A DNA stretch of 64,000 bases from Bradyrhizobium sp. U87765 SZCCT0048 (GTDB lineage Bacteria > Pseudomonadota > Alphaproteobacteria > Rhizobiales > Xanthobacteraceae), in the NCBI RefSeq assembly GCF_018131225.1, contig NZ_JAFCMM010000001.1, positions 2,170,001-2,234,000 of the forward strand. Reading direction: 5' to 3'. The position numbers were made by a program, and so were the translations under genes. How positions within the stretch are numbered: the stretch's first letter is position 1; the number at the start of each line of letters is the position of its first letter. The notes below the pieces were generated by a model. That model searched no databases and was not told where the DNA came from. It saw nothing but the letters and a program-made list of their open reading frames with translations. Positions 36,698 through 46,854 of this stretch are shown in pieces.

Positions 36698-36864
36698 CGC
36701 CGATGCGTCGCGGGCGACAACCGCGCGTGACGCACGAGCTGATCGCCGCCCAGAGAACGCGCGCGCAGGCGCTGCGTGTCGTCGCCTATCGGCAGGCGGG
36801 GCGCAGGCTGCGCGACATTCTCGCGTGGGTCACAGGGCTCGGGTTCACAAAACTGAAGCTGTAG
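36694..36864 (+). CDS. 56-residue basic protein, start overlapping the GNAT stop
   Basis: ATG 36694 overlaps the TGA of the MarR-GNAT gene (ATGA), the classic sign of translational coupling. The product is basic (RRGRQPRVTHELIAAQ, then RQAGRRLRDILAWV) and has one amphipathic helix; no family is recognised. Its TAG lies in the first copy of a dispersed repeat (36861 onward), so the C-terminus may have been rewritten by the repeat. Coding is likely from the context but not proven. Confidence 0.5.
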   Translation: MTPMRRGRQPRVTHELIAAQRTRAQALRVVAYRQAGRRLRDILAWVTGLGFTKLKL

Positions 36865-36941
36865 CCGGGACAAGCGTAGCGACACCCGGCGCTACGCCCT
36901 CGGACGTCAATCCCGAATATCGCGACGCTCATCCGGGCTAC
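36861..36941. repeat. Pair of inverted dispersed repeat copies
   Basis: A unit beginning GTAGCCGGGACAAGCG and ending GACACCCGG (36861-36889) is answered by an inverted, slightly diverged copy (36912-36941, CCCGAATATCGCGACG then CTCATCCGGGCTAC). I recognise this GTAGCCCGGATGAGCG type as a common intergenic repeat of Bradyrhizobium and Rhodopseudomonas. It lies between the 56-residue gene and moaB. Confidence 0.7.
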
Positions 36942-36991
36942 GCGCTTTCGTCGCGTCAATGCACGACGAGACTCAGGCTTTCAGCCTTTTA

Positions 36992-37543
36992 TCAGCCCTT
37001 CGCCTTGCCGCGTTTCAGATGCTCATCGAGGCGGGGCATGATCTCGACGAAGTTGCAGGGACGCGTGCGGTAATCGAGCTGCGCGGCGAGAATGCCATCC
37101 CAGCCGTCGCGGCACGCGCCGGGCGAGCCCGGCAGGCAGAAGATATAGGTCGCCCCGGCTACCCCGGCAGTGGCGCGGCTCTGGATGGTCGACGCGCCGA
37201 TCTTGGCGTGGCTGAGCATATGGAAGGCGATGGAGAAGCCATCCATCCGCTTCTCGAACAGCGGCTCGACCGCCTCCGGCGTTACGTCACGACCTGTGAA
37301 CCCGGTCCCGCCGGTGGTGATGATCACATCCACCCCCGGATCGGCGATCCATCCCTGGACCTTGCCGCGGATACCAGCGACATCGTCCGGCACGATGTCG
37401 CGGGCCGCCAGACGATGGCCCGCCGCCGTGAGGCGCTCCTGCAGCGTCGCACCGGACTTGTCGTCATCCAACGAACGGGTGTCGGACACCGTCAGCACCG
37501 CGATATTCAGCGGCACGAACGTCCTTGTGTCATCGATCGCCAT
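36992..37543 (-). CDS. moaB: Molybdenum cofactor biosynthesis protein B
   Basis: MoaB/MogA-fold proteins adenylate molybdopterin. The 183-residue product carries IAVLTVSDTRSLDDDKSG, IITTGGTGFTGRDVTPEAV and LPGSPGACRDGWD, all diagnostic of this fold. It is 12 bases from the end of the zinc metallopeptidase gene on the same strand, so they may share an mRNA though the functions do not obviously connect. Confidence 0.93.
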   Translation of the reverse strand: MAIDDTRTFVPLNIAVLTVSDTRSLDDDKSGATLQERLTAAGHRLAARDIVPDDVAGIRGKVQGWIADPGVDVIITTGGTGFTGRDVTPEAVEPLFEKRMDGFSIAFHMLSHAKIGASTIQSRATAGVAGATYIFCLPGSPGACRDGWDGILAAQLDYRTRPCNFVEIMPRLDEHLKRGKAKG

Positions 37544-37555
37544 GCCGCACCGCCG

Positions 37556-38488
37556 TCAGAGGTTGCTGGCGGCGAAGGTGTTGCAGGCCTGCACCGTGCC
37601 CTGCTGGTAGCCGGTCATGAACCAGCGCTTGCGCTGCTCGGCGCTGCCGTGGGTGAACGAGTCAGGCACCACGCGGCCGGTGGCTTGGCGCTGCAGGGTG
37701 TCGTCGCCGATCGCCGACGCGGTGGTCAGGGCGGCGTCGATGTCGCCGGGATCGAGGAAGTTGCGCTTCTTCTGCTCGCGGTTGACCCATACGCCGGAGA
37801 GGCAGTCGGCCTGCAGCTCAACCTTGACCTGCAGCGCGTTAGCTTCTGCCTTGCTGCCGGCCTGCTGCTGCAGGCGCGTGACGCGCGGCAGGATGCCGAG
37901 CAGGTTCTGGATGTGATGTCCGGCCTCGTGAGCGATGATGTAGGCCGCCGTGAACTTGCAGGCGCTGCCCGAGCAGCCGCGGAAGCGCGTCTCGACCTCG
38001 CGGAAGAAGGCGGTGTCGAGGAAGATCTGCCGGTCCGGCGGGCAATAGAATGGCCCCATCGCCGACTGCGCCATGCCGCAGCGCCCGCCATTGGTGGCAT
38101 TGCGGAACAGCACGACGCGCGGACCGGTGTAGGTCTGGCCGCTGGCCTGGAAAATCTCGGTCCAGCGATCGTCGATCTCGCCGAGCACGCCGGCGATCAT
38201 GCTGCCCATCTCGTCCTTGGGCGCGCCGGTCTTGGCCGGACCCGACCTGCGGTCGGTCTGGTAGCTCGGCGCCTGGCCGCCACCACCGGTGAGAATTTCG
38301 GCGCCGCCAATCAGGACGCGCGGATCGATACCGACGGCCCAGCCGATCAGGCCGAGCACAATGACCGTGCCGATGCCGAGGCCACCGCCGCCGACCGGAA
38401 GGCCGAAGCCGCCCCCACCACCACCGCCGCCCCCGTCGTCACGGCGGTCGTCGATGTTGTCGCTGCGACGAAAGTCATCGTAGCGCAT
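37556..38488 (-). CDS. Neutral zinc metallopeptidase, YpfJ-like
   Basis: The 310-residue product has an N-terminal charged stretch and a Gly-rich run (DDGGGGGGGGGFG), then one membrane segment (GIGTVIVLGLIGWAVGI) and an extracytoplasmic peptidase domain. The zinc motif is HEAGHH in AYIIAHEAGHHIQNLLGI, and ELQADCLSGVW supplies the third ligand region. This is the YpfJ/zinc metallopeptidase family, whose substrate is not known. Start at 38488 fits the typical MRYDDFRRS opening. Confidence 0.9.
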   Translation of the reverse strand: MRYDDFRRSDNIDDRRDDGGGGGGGGGFGLPVGGGGLGIGTVIVLGLIGWAVGIDPRVLIGGAEILTGGGGQAPSYQTDRRSGPAKTGAPKDEMGSMIAGVLGEIDDRWTEIFQASGQTYTGPRVVLFRNATNGGRCGMAQSAMGPFYCPPDRQIFLDTAFFREVETRFRGCSGSACKFTAAYIIAHEAGHHIQNLLGILPRVTRLQQQAGSKAEANALQVKVELQADCLSGVWVNREQKKRNFLDPGDIDAALTTASAIGDDTLQRQATGRVVPDSFTHGSAEQRKRWFMTGYQQGTVQACNTFAASNL

Positions 38489-40001
<1,513 letters not shown>

Positions 40002-40037
40002 CACCGCCGCCCCAGCCATCCCGATGCCATGTTCCCG

Positions 40038-40068
40038 ATGCCCGCGCCCGTCGCGGGCATTCTTTTTT
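40038..40068 (+). terminator. Rho-independent terminator of ccrM
   Basis: ATGCCCGCG and CGCGGGCAT form a perfect 9-bp stem around CCCGT, followed by TCTTTTTT. It begins 37 bases after the ccrM stop codon. Confidence 0.93.
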
Positions 40069-40109
40069 GGGGTGAGCGCTGCCGAGAACGACAGCAATGG
40101 ATTTGGACG

Positions 40110-41312
40110 TTACGCGGCAGCGAACGAGGCGCGTTCGCGCCGCTCCGCGCGAACCCACACCCATGTCATCGCGGCCGCGACCACAATCATCGGCAAAACG
40201 ACGATGTTGAGATCAGCCCAGCCGTAGCGTTCCAGCAGCGGTCCGGAGCACAGCGACGCGATGGCCGTCACCACGAAGCGAATCATCTCGGCCGTTCCCT
40301 GCACGCGCGCCCGCTCGGCCGGCCGATAGGACTGTGCCAACAGCGTCGTCCCGCCGACGAACATGAAGTTCCAGCCAACGCCGAGGCAGAACAGCGCGAC
40401 GTAGAACGCGACCAGCGTCACCGAGGCGACAGCCACCACACTGCACGCCGCGCTGAGCACCATTCCGGCGAACAGGATGGAAGGCAGGCCGAACTTCCGG
40501 ATCAGGTAGCCCGCGAACAGTGACGGGGCATACATGCCGACGAGATGCCATTGAATGATGTTGGCGCCGTCATCGATGCTGTGATGGCATGCGACTGCCG
40601 CCAGCGGCGCGGCCGTCATCACCAGCATCATCACGGCCCCGCCGACCACGTTGTTGGCGATCGCCGCCAGCGAAATCGGCTGCATCATCACGGTCGCCAC
40701 CGGACGAGCCGGGAGATCGGATGTGACGACATCAGCGTGCACAGGCTCCGCATCGCGATACCCGACCAGCAGAACGACGGCGGAGAGAAGTCCAAGGCCG
40801 AAGACCATCAAATAGGCCCCCGCGAACAGCACCGGAAGGAGACTCTTGCTCCATGCGGCGAGCGCCGGCCCCAGAACCGCGGCGATGACGCCGCCGACCA
40901 GAACGGTCGAGATCGCCCGTGCCTTGAACTCCGTGCCGACGGCATCCGCGGCCGCGAGGCGATAGTATTGCGCGAAGGCCTGGAAGACGCCGACCGCGGC
41001 GGTGCCAAGGCAAAACATCCAGAAGTCGGCATGGACAATCGACCACACCGACAACAGCCCGCCAGCCGCGCACGTCAGGGCGCCCACAATGAAACCCCAT
41101 CTGCGCCCGATACGCTGCATCAACTGCGACGCGAACCATGTCGCGATCGCCCCGGCAACCGTGATGAGGGCGAACGGCAGCGTCGCCAGCGACTTGTCCG
41201 GGGCCAACTGGTAGCCCGTCAGCCCGGTGAGCGTGAGATCGATCGACAGCGCCGCCGTGAACAACCCCTGGCAAACGGCGAGGACGAAGGCGTTGCGCGC
41301 GCTGGATGTCAT
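40110..41312 (-). CDS. MFS transporter, paralogue of the 28.8-30.1 kb gene
   Basis: The product (400 residues from ATG 41312) has about 12 membrane segments. It shares TLPFALITVAGAIA, QYYRLAAADAV, IQWHLVGMYAPSL and GVGWNFMFVGGTTL with the MFS protein at 28.8 kb, position by position. The carrier group is uncharacterised to my knowledge. ATG 41312 has an AAGG site upstream; the frame could start at 41381. It stands alone between two terminators, converging on ccrM. Confidence 0.85.
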   Translation of the reverse strand: MTSSARNAFVLAVCQGLFTAALSIDLTLTGLTGYQLAPDKSLATLPFALITVAGAIATWFASQLMQRIGRRWGFIVGALTCAAGGLLSVWSIVHADFWMFCLGTAAVGVFQAFAQYYRLAAADAVGTEFKARAISTVLVGGVIAAVLGPALAAWSKSLLPVLFAGAYLMVFGLGLLSAVVLLVGYRDAEPVHADVVTSDLPARPVATVMMQPISLAAIANNVVGGAVMMLVMTAAPLAAVACHHSIDDGANIIQWHLVGMYAPSLFAGYLIRKFGLPSILFAGMVLSAACSVVAVASVTLVAFYVALFCLGVGWNFMFVGGTTLLAQSYRPAERARVQGTAEMIRFVVTAIASLCSGPLLERYGWADLNIVVLPMIVVAAAMTWVWVRAERRERASFAAA

Positions 41313-41422
41313 TCGGACGAGACCTTGCTTCGTGATTTGATCCCCAGTATCGCTGATCTCGCGGATGTCCGAAATGACCAAGATCCCTTATTTTCAGACT
41401 CCCTTGCCGAGGCTCAAGGCGC

Positions 41423-41456
41423 AAAAAAACCTGGCCCCCGATTGGGACGCCAGGTT
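41423..41456 (-). terminator. Terminator of the desaturase gene
   Basis: On the minus strand AACCTGGC pairs with GCCAGGTT around a 13-base loop with a further short inner stem, and the second arm runs into a T-rich tail (A run at 41423-41429 on the plus strand). It lies 64 bases after the desaturase stop codon. Confidence 0.75.
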
Positions 41457-41519
41457 TCCTGTCAGACCGTTCTCGGCGCGCGAGGGAAAGCCCCTCGTGC
41501 CCGCGCGATCGCGATGCGG

Positions 41520-42692
41520 CTACGACCTCGCTTGCGTCGCGGCCGCGAGGTGGGTGCCGACCGAGGCAAGGACGATCTCGTAGGCACGATTGATGATGTC
41601 GTCCAGCGACCGGGTCTTGGCGAACATCACCTTCGCTTCCGCCATGAATTCCTCGCGGCTCGGCATATGCGGCAGATGCCACGTCGCCAGCACCTGGGTC
41701 GTGCGATCGCGGGCGCGGGACAACGCATCCTGCAACGCGGTCAGATCGGGACCGTGCAGCCCCGCAGCGATGGTGGCGGCGAGCCGCTCCGAATTGAACC
41801 GCGCCGCCAACTGCTCGGCTGCGCGGTTGATGACCCGGGAGCCCAGTTGCTGCTCGTTGCGCAGCACCTGTTCCGGCGGCGCCTTCAGGTCCCAGACCAC
41901 GCCAACCCAGGAGAGCGCGCGGAGGATGTAGTAGGTCGGATCGACCTCCCACCACTTGAAGCCCTGCCGGACGCTGCTCTGATAGGCATGGTGATTGTTG
42001 TGCCAGCCCTCGCCCATGGTGAACAGCGCCAGCAGCCAGTTGTTACGGGAATCGTCGCCCGTCACGTAGCGCTTCCTGCCATGCACATGGGCCAGCGAAT
42101 TGATGCAGAACGTCGCATGGTAGACCAGCACCGTGCTCCAGAAGAAGCCGACCACAAGACCCGACCATCCGCCAATGAGGAAGCACAGCGTTCCCAGGAC
42201 AATCGCCGGCAGTTGCTCCAGCCGGTGCAGCCACATCAGTTCCGGATAACGCGCCAGATCATCGACCTTGATCAGGTCCGTGGTGTCATGCCGGCGCGCG
42301 AAGATCCAGCCGACATGGCTATAGAAAAAGCCCTTCTGGCGGGGGGAGTGCACGTCGCGCTCGGTATCCGAGAACAGATGGTGATGCCGGTGCTTGGCCG
42401 CCCACCACAGCACGCTCTTCTGGGTTGTGGTCTGGGCAAGAAACGCCAGGATGAACTGGAAGACCCGGCTGGTCGCATAGGATCGGTGCGAAAAATAGCG
42501 ATGATAGCCTGCCCCGATCGCAAAGATGCGCAACCAGTAGAGCCCGACGCAGATGGCGATGGACTGCCATGTCACGCCGGTCCAGATCGCAGCGAAGCAG
42601 GCCAGGTGGACGAGGACGAAGGGAATGGCGGACGGATAGATGATGTCATCGTGCTCGTCGGCCGCGGACGTCTCAGGGAACTTGTCAGGCAT
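41520..42692 (-). CDS. Acyl-CoA delta-9-type fatty acid desaturase
   Basis: The membrane di-iron desaturase introduces a cis double bond into acyl chains. All three histidine boxes are present: HRYFSH, HRHHH and HNNHH (in EGWHNNHHAYQSS). Four hydrophobic segments flank them. The 390-residue product from ATG 42692 has an extra helical C-terminal region of about 100 residues beyond the catalytic core. ATG 42746 with GGGGGAT upstream is a possible longer start. The gene has its own terminator. Confidence 0.92.
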   Translation of the reverse strand: MPDKFPETSAADEHDDIIYPSAIPFVLVHLACFAAIWTGVTWQSIAICVGLYWLRIFAIGAGYHRYFSHRSYATSRVFQFILAFLAQTTTQKSVLWWAAKHRHHHLFSDTERDVHSPRQKGFFYSHVGWIFARRHDTTDLIKVDDLARYPELMWLHRLEQLPAIVLGTLCFLIGGWSGLVVGFFWSTVLVYHATFCINSLAHVHGRKRYVTGDDSRNNWLLALFTMGEGWHNNHHAYQSSVRQGFKWWEVDPTYYILRALSWVGVVWDLKAPPEQVLRNEQQLGSRVINRAAEQLAARFNSERLAATIAAGLHGPDLTALQDALSRARDRTTQVLATWHLPHMPSREEFMAEAKVMFAKTRSLDDIINRAYEIVLASVGTHLAAATQARS

Positions 42693-42930
42693 TCGGGTCT
42701 TGTTTCTACCGCTCGAAATCACGGGGACATTTTCACGGGAGACCATATATCCCCCGCCGGCCAACGCGTCGGCATCCACCCCGCGACATGTCGTAGCACG
42801 GAACCGGCCGATTTTGAAGAATCGTCCGGCACTGGCGCTTGATGGCAACGAATCACGGAAATGAGCAGCATCCCAAACGCGCCAATGCCGGATTTTTCAC
42901 CAGCATCGACCCGGCGCGCGGCCCTCGGGC

Positions 42931-43359
42931 TCAGTCGCCCCTGGCCGCCAGTACGGCCGCGCGATCGCCCAGGGCGCTGACAATCAGCTCCGTATCGGAA
43001 TACTCGGTCACTTCCGCGATCTTGCCGCCGGCGAAACGGAAGACGAAGCAGTACTCGTTGTCGTAGCGCGCTCCGGACCTCGTCACGTTGTGCCCCCGCG
43101 CCTCGACCGCGGCGACGTCACCGTCGACGATGATCCGCGATGCCACGGTCCGCGACCGCTCCACGAGCAGCTCCCGCAGTGGCGTCAACAGATCGCGCAG
43201 CACCGCTTCCTTGCCGCGAAAAGTCCCCGACCATGAATTGTGGCCGATGATGGTCCAGTTCACGTCGTCGGCCAGTGAATCGATGAACCGCGAGCCATCA
43301 CGGTTGGCGAGGCCATCGAAGATCGCCTGCAGCGATAGCCTGATATCGGTCGTGCTCAT
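42931..43359 (-). CDS. NTF2/SnoaL-like protein
   Basis: The 142-residue product has the cone-shaped alpha+beta NTF2 fold pattern: LQAIFDGLANRDGSRFIDSLADDV, then WTIIGHNSWSGTFRGKEAV and ARYDNEYCFVFRFAGGKIAEVTEY. Members include ketosteroid isomerase-like enzymes and ligand carriers; catalytic residues cannot be settled from sequence. AAGGAG lies 6 bases before the ATG. A LysR gene diverges 137 bases upstream, so it is probably its target. Confidence 0.85.
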   Translation of the reverse strand: MSTTDIRLSLQAIFDGLANRDGSRFIDSLADDVNWTIIGHNSWSGTFRGKEAVLRDLLTPLRELLVERSRTVASRIIVDGDVAAVEARGHNVTRSGARYDNEYCFVFRFAGGKIAEVTEYSDTELIVSALGDRAAVLAARGD

Positions 43360-43496
43360 GGAAGTCTCCTTCGGACATGCCGCCCGACGCAAGGCCGGAC
43401 CGTCCTGACGGCGCCGCAGCGGCTTCGATCCACACCACAGTGAGGAAGGCGACACCATTCTTCCAATCGATGCTTTATATGATCTATATTCGGCGG

Positions 43497-44435
43497 ATGA
43501 ATTTGGCATCGCTGGACCTCAACCTGCTGGTGGCCCTCGACGCGCTGCTGTCGGAGACAAGCGTCAGCCGCGCCGCCTTGCGGATCGGCCTGTCGCAGCC
43601 GGCGACCAGCCACGCGCTGCAGCGGCTGCGCGACCTCGTCGGCGATCCCCTGCTGGTGCGGGTCGGCGCACGCATGGAGCTGACACCGCGCGCACAGGCG
43701 CTGCGGGCGCCGCTATCGCAAGCGCTCGACCAGGTGCGCGGACTGTTCGTCGCCGAGGATTTCGATGCCAAGCACAGCGAACGACGCTTCCGCGTCATGA
43801 TGCCGGACATCGCGGTCGAGCTGCTGCTGCCGCCCCTGCTGACGCGTCTCGCCGCCGACGCGCCAGGCGTGCGGCTCGACGTCGCGCCATGGCGCGGCCC
43901 TGCGATCATGACGCCGGAGTTCGCCCGCACCATCGACCTCGTGATCTGCATCGGCGACGCTTTCAAGGGCTTCCATCGCCAGAAGCTCTACACCGACTCG
44001 GACGCCCTCGCCGTGCGGCGGGATCATCCGTTGCGCGGACGGCTCAAGCGTCTCGACGCGTTCCTCGCCGCGCGGCATGTTGCCGTGGTCGGGCGCGGCC
44101 AGCGCGAGGACCTGATCGACGAGTGGCTGCGCGACAAGGGTGTCGAACGCACGATCGCCCTGGTGGTGCCGAGCTATATCGAAGCGCTGCACATGGCGGC
44201 GCGCACCGACCTCGTCGCCTTCGTGCCGCGCCGCCTGATCGCGGCCCTGGCGCAGCCGCTCGGGCTCGTCGCCATTGCCCCGCCACTCGACCCCGGCATC
44301 GACGAGCAGTTCATGTTCTATCCGACACGCGCCCAGGTCGATCCCGGATCGATCTGGCTGCGCCGTCAGATCCTCGCGATCGGACACGCCATGGAGACCT
44401 CAGCCCATGGCGCGCACCGTAGCGGTAAACGCTAG
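43497..44435 (+). CDS. LysR-family transcription regulator
   Basis: The 312-residue product has the LysR helix-turn-helix near its start (LASLDLNLLVALDALL, then SVSRAALRIGLSQPATSHAL and LRDLVGDPLLVRVG) and a type 2 periplasmic-binding-like ligand domain. The NodD-like opening and LTPRAQAL are typical. LysR genes usually control the divergent neighbour, here the NTF2-like gene. ATG 43497 starts the conserved domain; the upstream extension is not family-like. Confidence 0.93.
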   Translation: MNLASLDLNLLVALDALLSETSVSRAALRIGLSQPATSHALQRLRDLVGDPLLVRVGARMELTPRAQALRAPLSQALDQVRGLFVAEDFDAKHSERRFRVMMPDIAVELLLPPLLTRLAADAPGVRLDVAPWRGPAIMTPEFARTIDLVICIGDAFKGFHRQKLYTDSDALAVRRDHPLRGRLKRLDAFLAARHVAVVGRGQREDLIDEWLRDKGVERTIALVVPSYIEALHMAARTDLVAFVPRRLIAALAQPLGLVAIAPPLDPGIDEQFMFYPTRAQVDPGSIWLRRQILAIGHAMETSAHGAHRSGKR

Positions 44436-44438
44436 GCG

Positions 44439-44834
44439 CTACTTCTCGAATGCCGGATCGATCGGCACGCGATAACCGTTCACCAGGCGGTTGGTCTCGT
44501 TGGCCATGCCGACGACGGCCATCAACTCGCCGAACTGCGCCTGCGTCAGCCCCGCCTTCGCCGCGGAGGCGCTGTGGCTGGCGATGCAGTAACCGCAGCC
44601 ATTGGTGACGCTGACGGCGACATAGATCATTTCCTTGACCAGCGGGTCGAGCGCGCCCGGCGCCATCACCTCCTTCAGGCTCTCCCACGTGCGCTTCAGC
44701 GTCACCGGATCGTTCGCGAGGTATTTCCAGAAATTATTGACGTCCTTGACGTTGCGCGCGGTCATGATGTCGTCGAACACGGCGCGGACCTGCGGCGAGG
44801 CATCGGCATATTCGATCGGCTGCGGCTTGCTCAT
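44439..44834 (-). CDS. Carboxymuconolactone decarboxylase / AhpD-like protein
   Basis: The 131-residue helical protein contains the thiol motif GCGYCIASHSASA (Cys-x-x-Cys-x3-His) of the AhpD/carboxymuconolactone decarboxylase fold. Proteins with this motif act as alkylhydroperoxidases. PLVKEMIYVAVSVTNG precedes it, as usual. ATG 44834 (MSKPQP) is chosen over 44843. It converges on the LysR gene by 3 bases and diverges from a flavin monooxygenase gene. Confidence 0.88.
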   Translation of the reverse strand: MSKPQPIEYADASPQVRAVFDDIMTARNVKDVNNFWKYLANDPVTLKRTWESLKEVMAPGALDPLVKEMIYVAVSVTNGCGYCIASHSASAAKAGLTQAQFGELMAVVGMANETNRLVNGYRVPIDPAFEK

Positions 44835-45021
44835 GGTGGTCATCCATCTTCGGAAGGGAGCCTCGAAGATCGCAGGCGCGAACCACAACGGTCAATGGCG
44901 CGGCGCGGATCACTGCAATGCCGGCCGCCCGCCTATGCTGCGTTGCGCCACAGCCTTTGGCCGTTGCCCGTCCGCCCTGGGCGTGTCATGAGGCAGCGAT
45001 CCCATCAGGAGTGACATTCCC

Positions 45022-46293
45022 ATGACGGTTCTCATCGCAGGCGGCGGCATCGGCGGACTGACGCTTGCGCTCAGCCTGCATCAGATCGGCATCAAGGCGA
45101 GGGTGTTCGAGAGCGTAGCCGAGCTGCGCCCGCTCGGCGTCGGCATCAATGTGCTGCCGCATGCGGTGCGCGAGCTGATCGAACTCGGCCTCGAGGAACG
45201 GCTGGATGTCTACGGGGTGCGCACCTGCGAGCTCGCCTATTTCTCCAAGCGCGGCCAGCCGATCTGGTCGGAGCCGCGCGGCATCGAGGCCGGCTACCGC
45301 TGGCCGCAGTTCTCGATCCATCGCGGCATCCTGCAGCAGATCCTGCTGGACGCCGTGATCGAGCGGCTCGGCCCCGACAGCCTGCTCACCAGCCATCACC
45401 TGAAGGATTTCGCCGAAACCTCGGACGGCATCGAGGCTCGCTTCATCGATCGTGCGACCGGCCGCGACGCCGGAACCCATCACGGCGCAGTCCTGATCGC
45501 CGCCGACGGCATCCATTCCGCGATACGAGAAAAACTTTATCCGGGCGAAGGCGCTCCGCTGTGGAACGGCCGCATCCTGTGGCGCGGCATCACCACTTCC
45601 GACGCCTTCCTCACCGGCCGCACCATGATCATGGCCGGCCACGAGGTGCTCAAATTCGTGTGCTACCCGATCTCGAAGGCGCCGGACCGCAACGGCAAGT
45701 ACCAGATCAACTGGGTCGCCGAACGCCTGCTCGACCCGAACTACCAGTGGCGCCGCGAGGATTACAACCGTGCCGCCCGGCTCGATGAGTTCCTGCCGTG
45801 GTTCGAGGACTGGCGGTTCGACTGGCTCGATGTCCCCGGCCTGATCCGCAACTGTCCGCACGCCTATGAATATCCGCTGGTCGATCGCGATCCGCTCGAC
45901 CGCTGGACCTTCGGCCGCGTCACCCTGCTTGGCGACGCCGCCCACCCGATGTACCCGATCGGCTCCAACGGCGCGTCGCAGGCAATTCTCGACGCCCGCA
46001 CGCTGACCCGCGAAATCAGGGCTCACGGCGAAACCACCGCCGCCCTTGAAGCTTACGAGGCCGAGCGCCGCCCGGCCACGACCGAGCTTGTCAAACTCAA
46101 TCGGCGCAACGGCCCGGAACAGGTGATGCAACTCGTCGAAGAGCGCGCGCCCCAGGGCTACGAGGTCGTCACCGACGTCCTGACGCAGCAGGAGCTGGAA
46201 GACATCGCCAACACCTACAAGCGCGTCGCCGGTTTCCAGGTCGAGGCGCTCAACGCCAAACCGCCGATCGTGCCGCGGGACGGCACGACCTGA
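45022..46293 (+). CDS. FAD-dependent aromatic monooxygenase-like oxidoreductase
   Basis: The 423-residue product is a class A flavoprotein monooxygenase: dinucleotide motif VLIAGGGIGGLTLALSL at residues 3-19, the DG motif region VLIAADGIHSAIREKL and GDAAHPMYPIGSNGASQAI at about 300. These enzymes hydroxylate aromatic or related substrates with NAD(P)H and O2. The substrate is not deducible. The pair with an AhpD-like gene and a PaaI-like gene hints at catabolism of an aromatic or thioester compound. Confidence 0.88.
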   Translation: MTVLIAGGGIGGLTLALSLHQIGIKARVFESVAELRPLGVGINVLPHAVRELIELGLEERLDVYGVRTCELAYFSKRGQPIWSEPRGIEAGYRWPQFSIHRGILQQILLDAVIERLGPDSLLTSHHLKDFAETSDGIEARFIDRATGRDAGTHHGAVLIAADGIHSAIREKLYPGEGAPLWNGRILWRGITTSDAFLTGRTMIMAGHEVLKFVCYPISKAPDRNGKYQINWVAERLLDPNYQWRREDYNRAARLDEFLPWFEDWRFDWLDVPGLIRNCPHAYEYPLVDRDPLDRWTFGRVTLLGDAAHPMYPIGSNGASQAILDARTLTREIRAHGETTAALEAYEAERRPATTELVKLNRRNGPEQVMQLVEERAPQGYEVVTDVLTQQELEDIANTYKRVAGFQVEALNAKPPIVPRDGTT

Positions 46294-46325
46294 TCGGGCC
46301 AGCCGTTCAACGATGCGGCATGTCG

Positions 46326-46757
46326 TCAGGCGGCATTTCTGCCGAGCAGCCTGTCACTCTCGATGAGGCGCGCGGCCGACGTGGCTGTCACCAGCAGCAT
46401 GCCCGCCTCATCGAGCAGCTTCGCCTCGGTGAACGCCACAGATTTGCCGAGCTGTACAACGCGCCCTTCGCCGATGATCGTGCCAACCCGTGCCGGCGCG
46501 AGATAATTCACCGACAGGCCGATGGTCGCGGTATAGAGGCGGCCGCCGGTGCGGATGAACACCGCCGGCCCCATGGTGTCATCGAGCATGGCAGCGAGGA
46601 TGCCGCCCTGGATGAAGCCGGCCGGGTTGCAGAATTCAGCCCCCGCCGCGAAGCCGATGCGGATGAAGCCATCGTCGGGGTGCGCTTCGAGGCCGCGCCA
46701 GCCGAGCAGGCGCGAACACGGCGGAATGGCGATATCGTCGAGCGCAGTGCGGATCAT
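46326..46757 (-). CDS. PaaI-type hotdog thioesterase
   Basis: The 143-residue product has the hotdog fold: GFAAGAEFCNPAGFIQGGILAAMLDDTMG, with the catalytic Asp in the following helix, then LSVNYLAPARVG and GRVVQLGKSVAFTEAKL. PaaI-type enzymes hydrolyse aryl- or acyl-CoA thioesters. GGAGAG lies about 6 bases before ATG 46757. A WYL-type regulator gene diverges from it. Confidence 0.9.
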   Translation of the reverse strand: MIRTALDDIAIPPCSRLLGWRGLEAHPDDGFIRIGFAAGAEFCNPAGFIQGGILAAMLDDTMGPAVFIRTGGRLYTATIGLSVNYLAPARVGTIIGEGRVVQLGKSVAFTEAKLLDEAGMLLVTATSAARLIESDRLLGRNAA

Positions 46758-46854
46758 GGCTCTCTCCAGTGAAGGCCTTGCCTTACCGCAGTGCTCCTGA
46801 CAGCGTGGTGTCAGGAGACCGCATGCTCCGCACCCAATCATCCGGACCAGCACC

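Noticed and set aside
36992..38488. moaB and the zinc metallopeptidase as one functional unit
   Set aside because: They are adjacent with 12 bases between, but nothing in either protein suggests a shared pathway; tight packing alone explains it.
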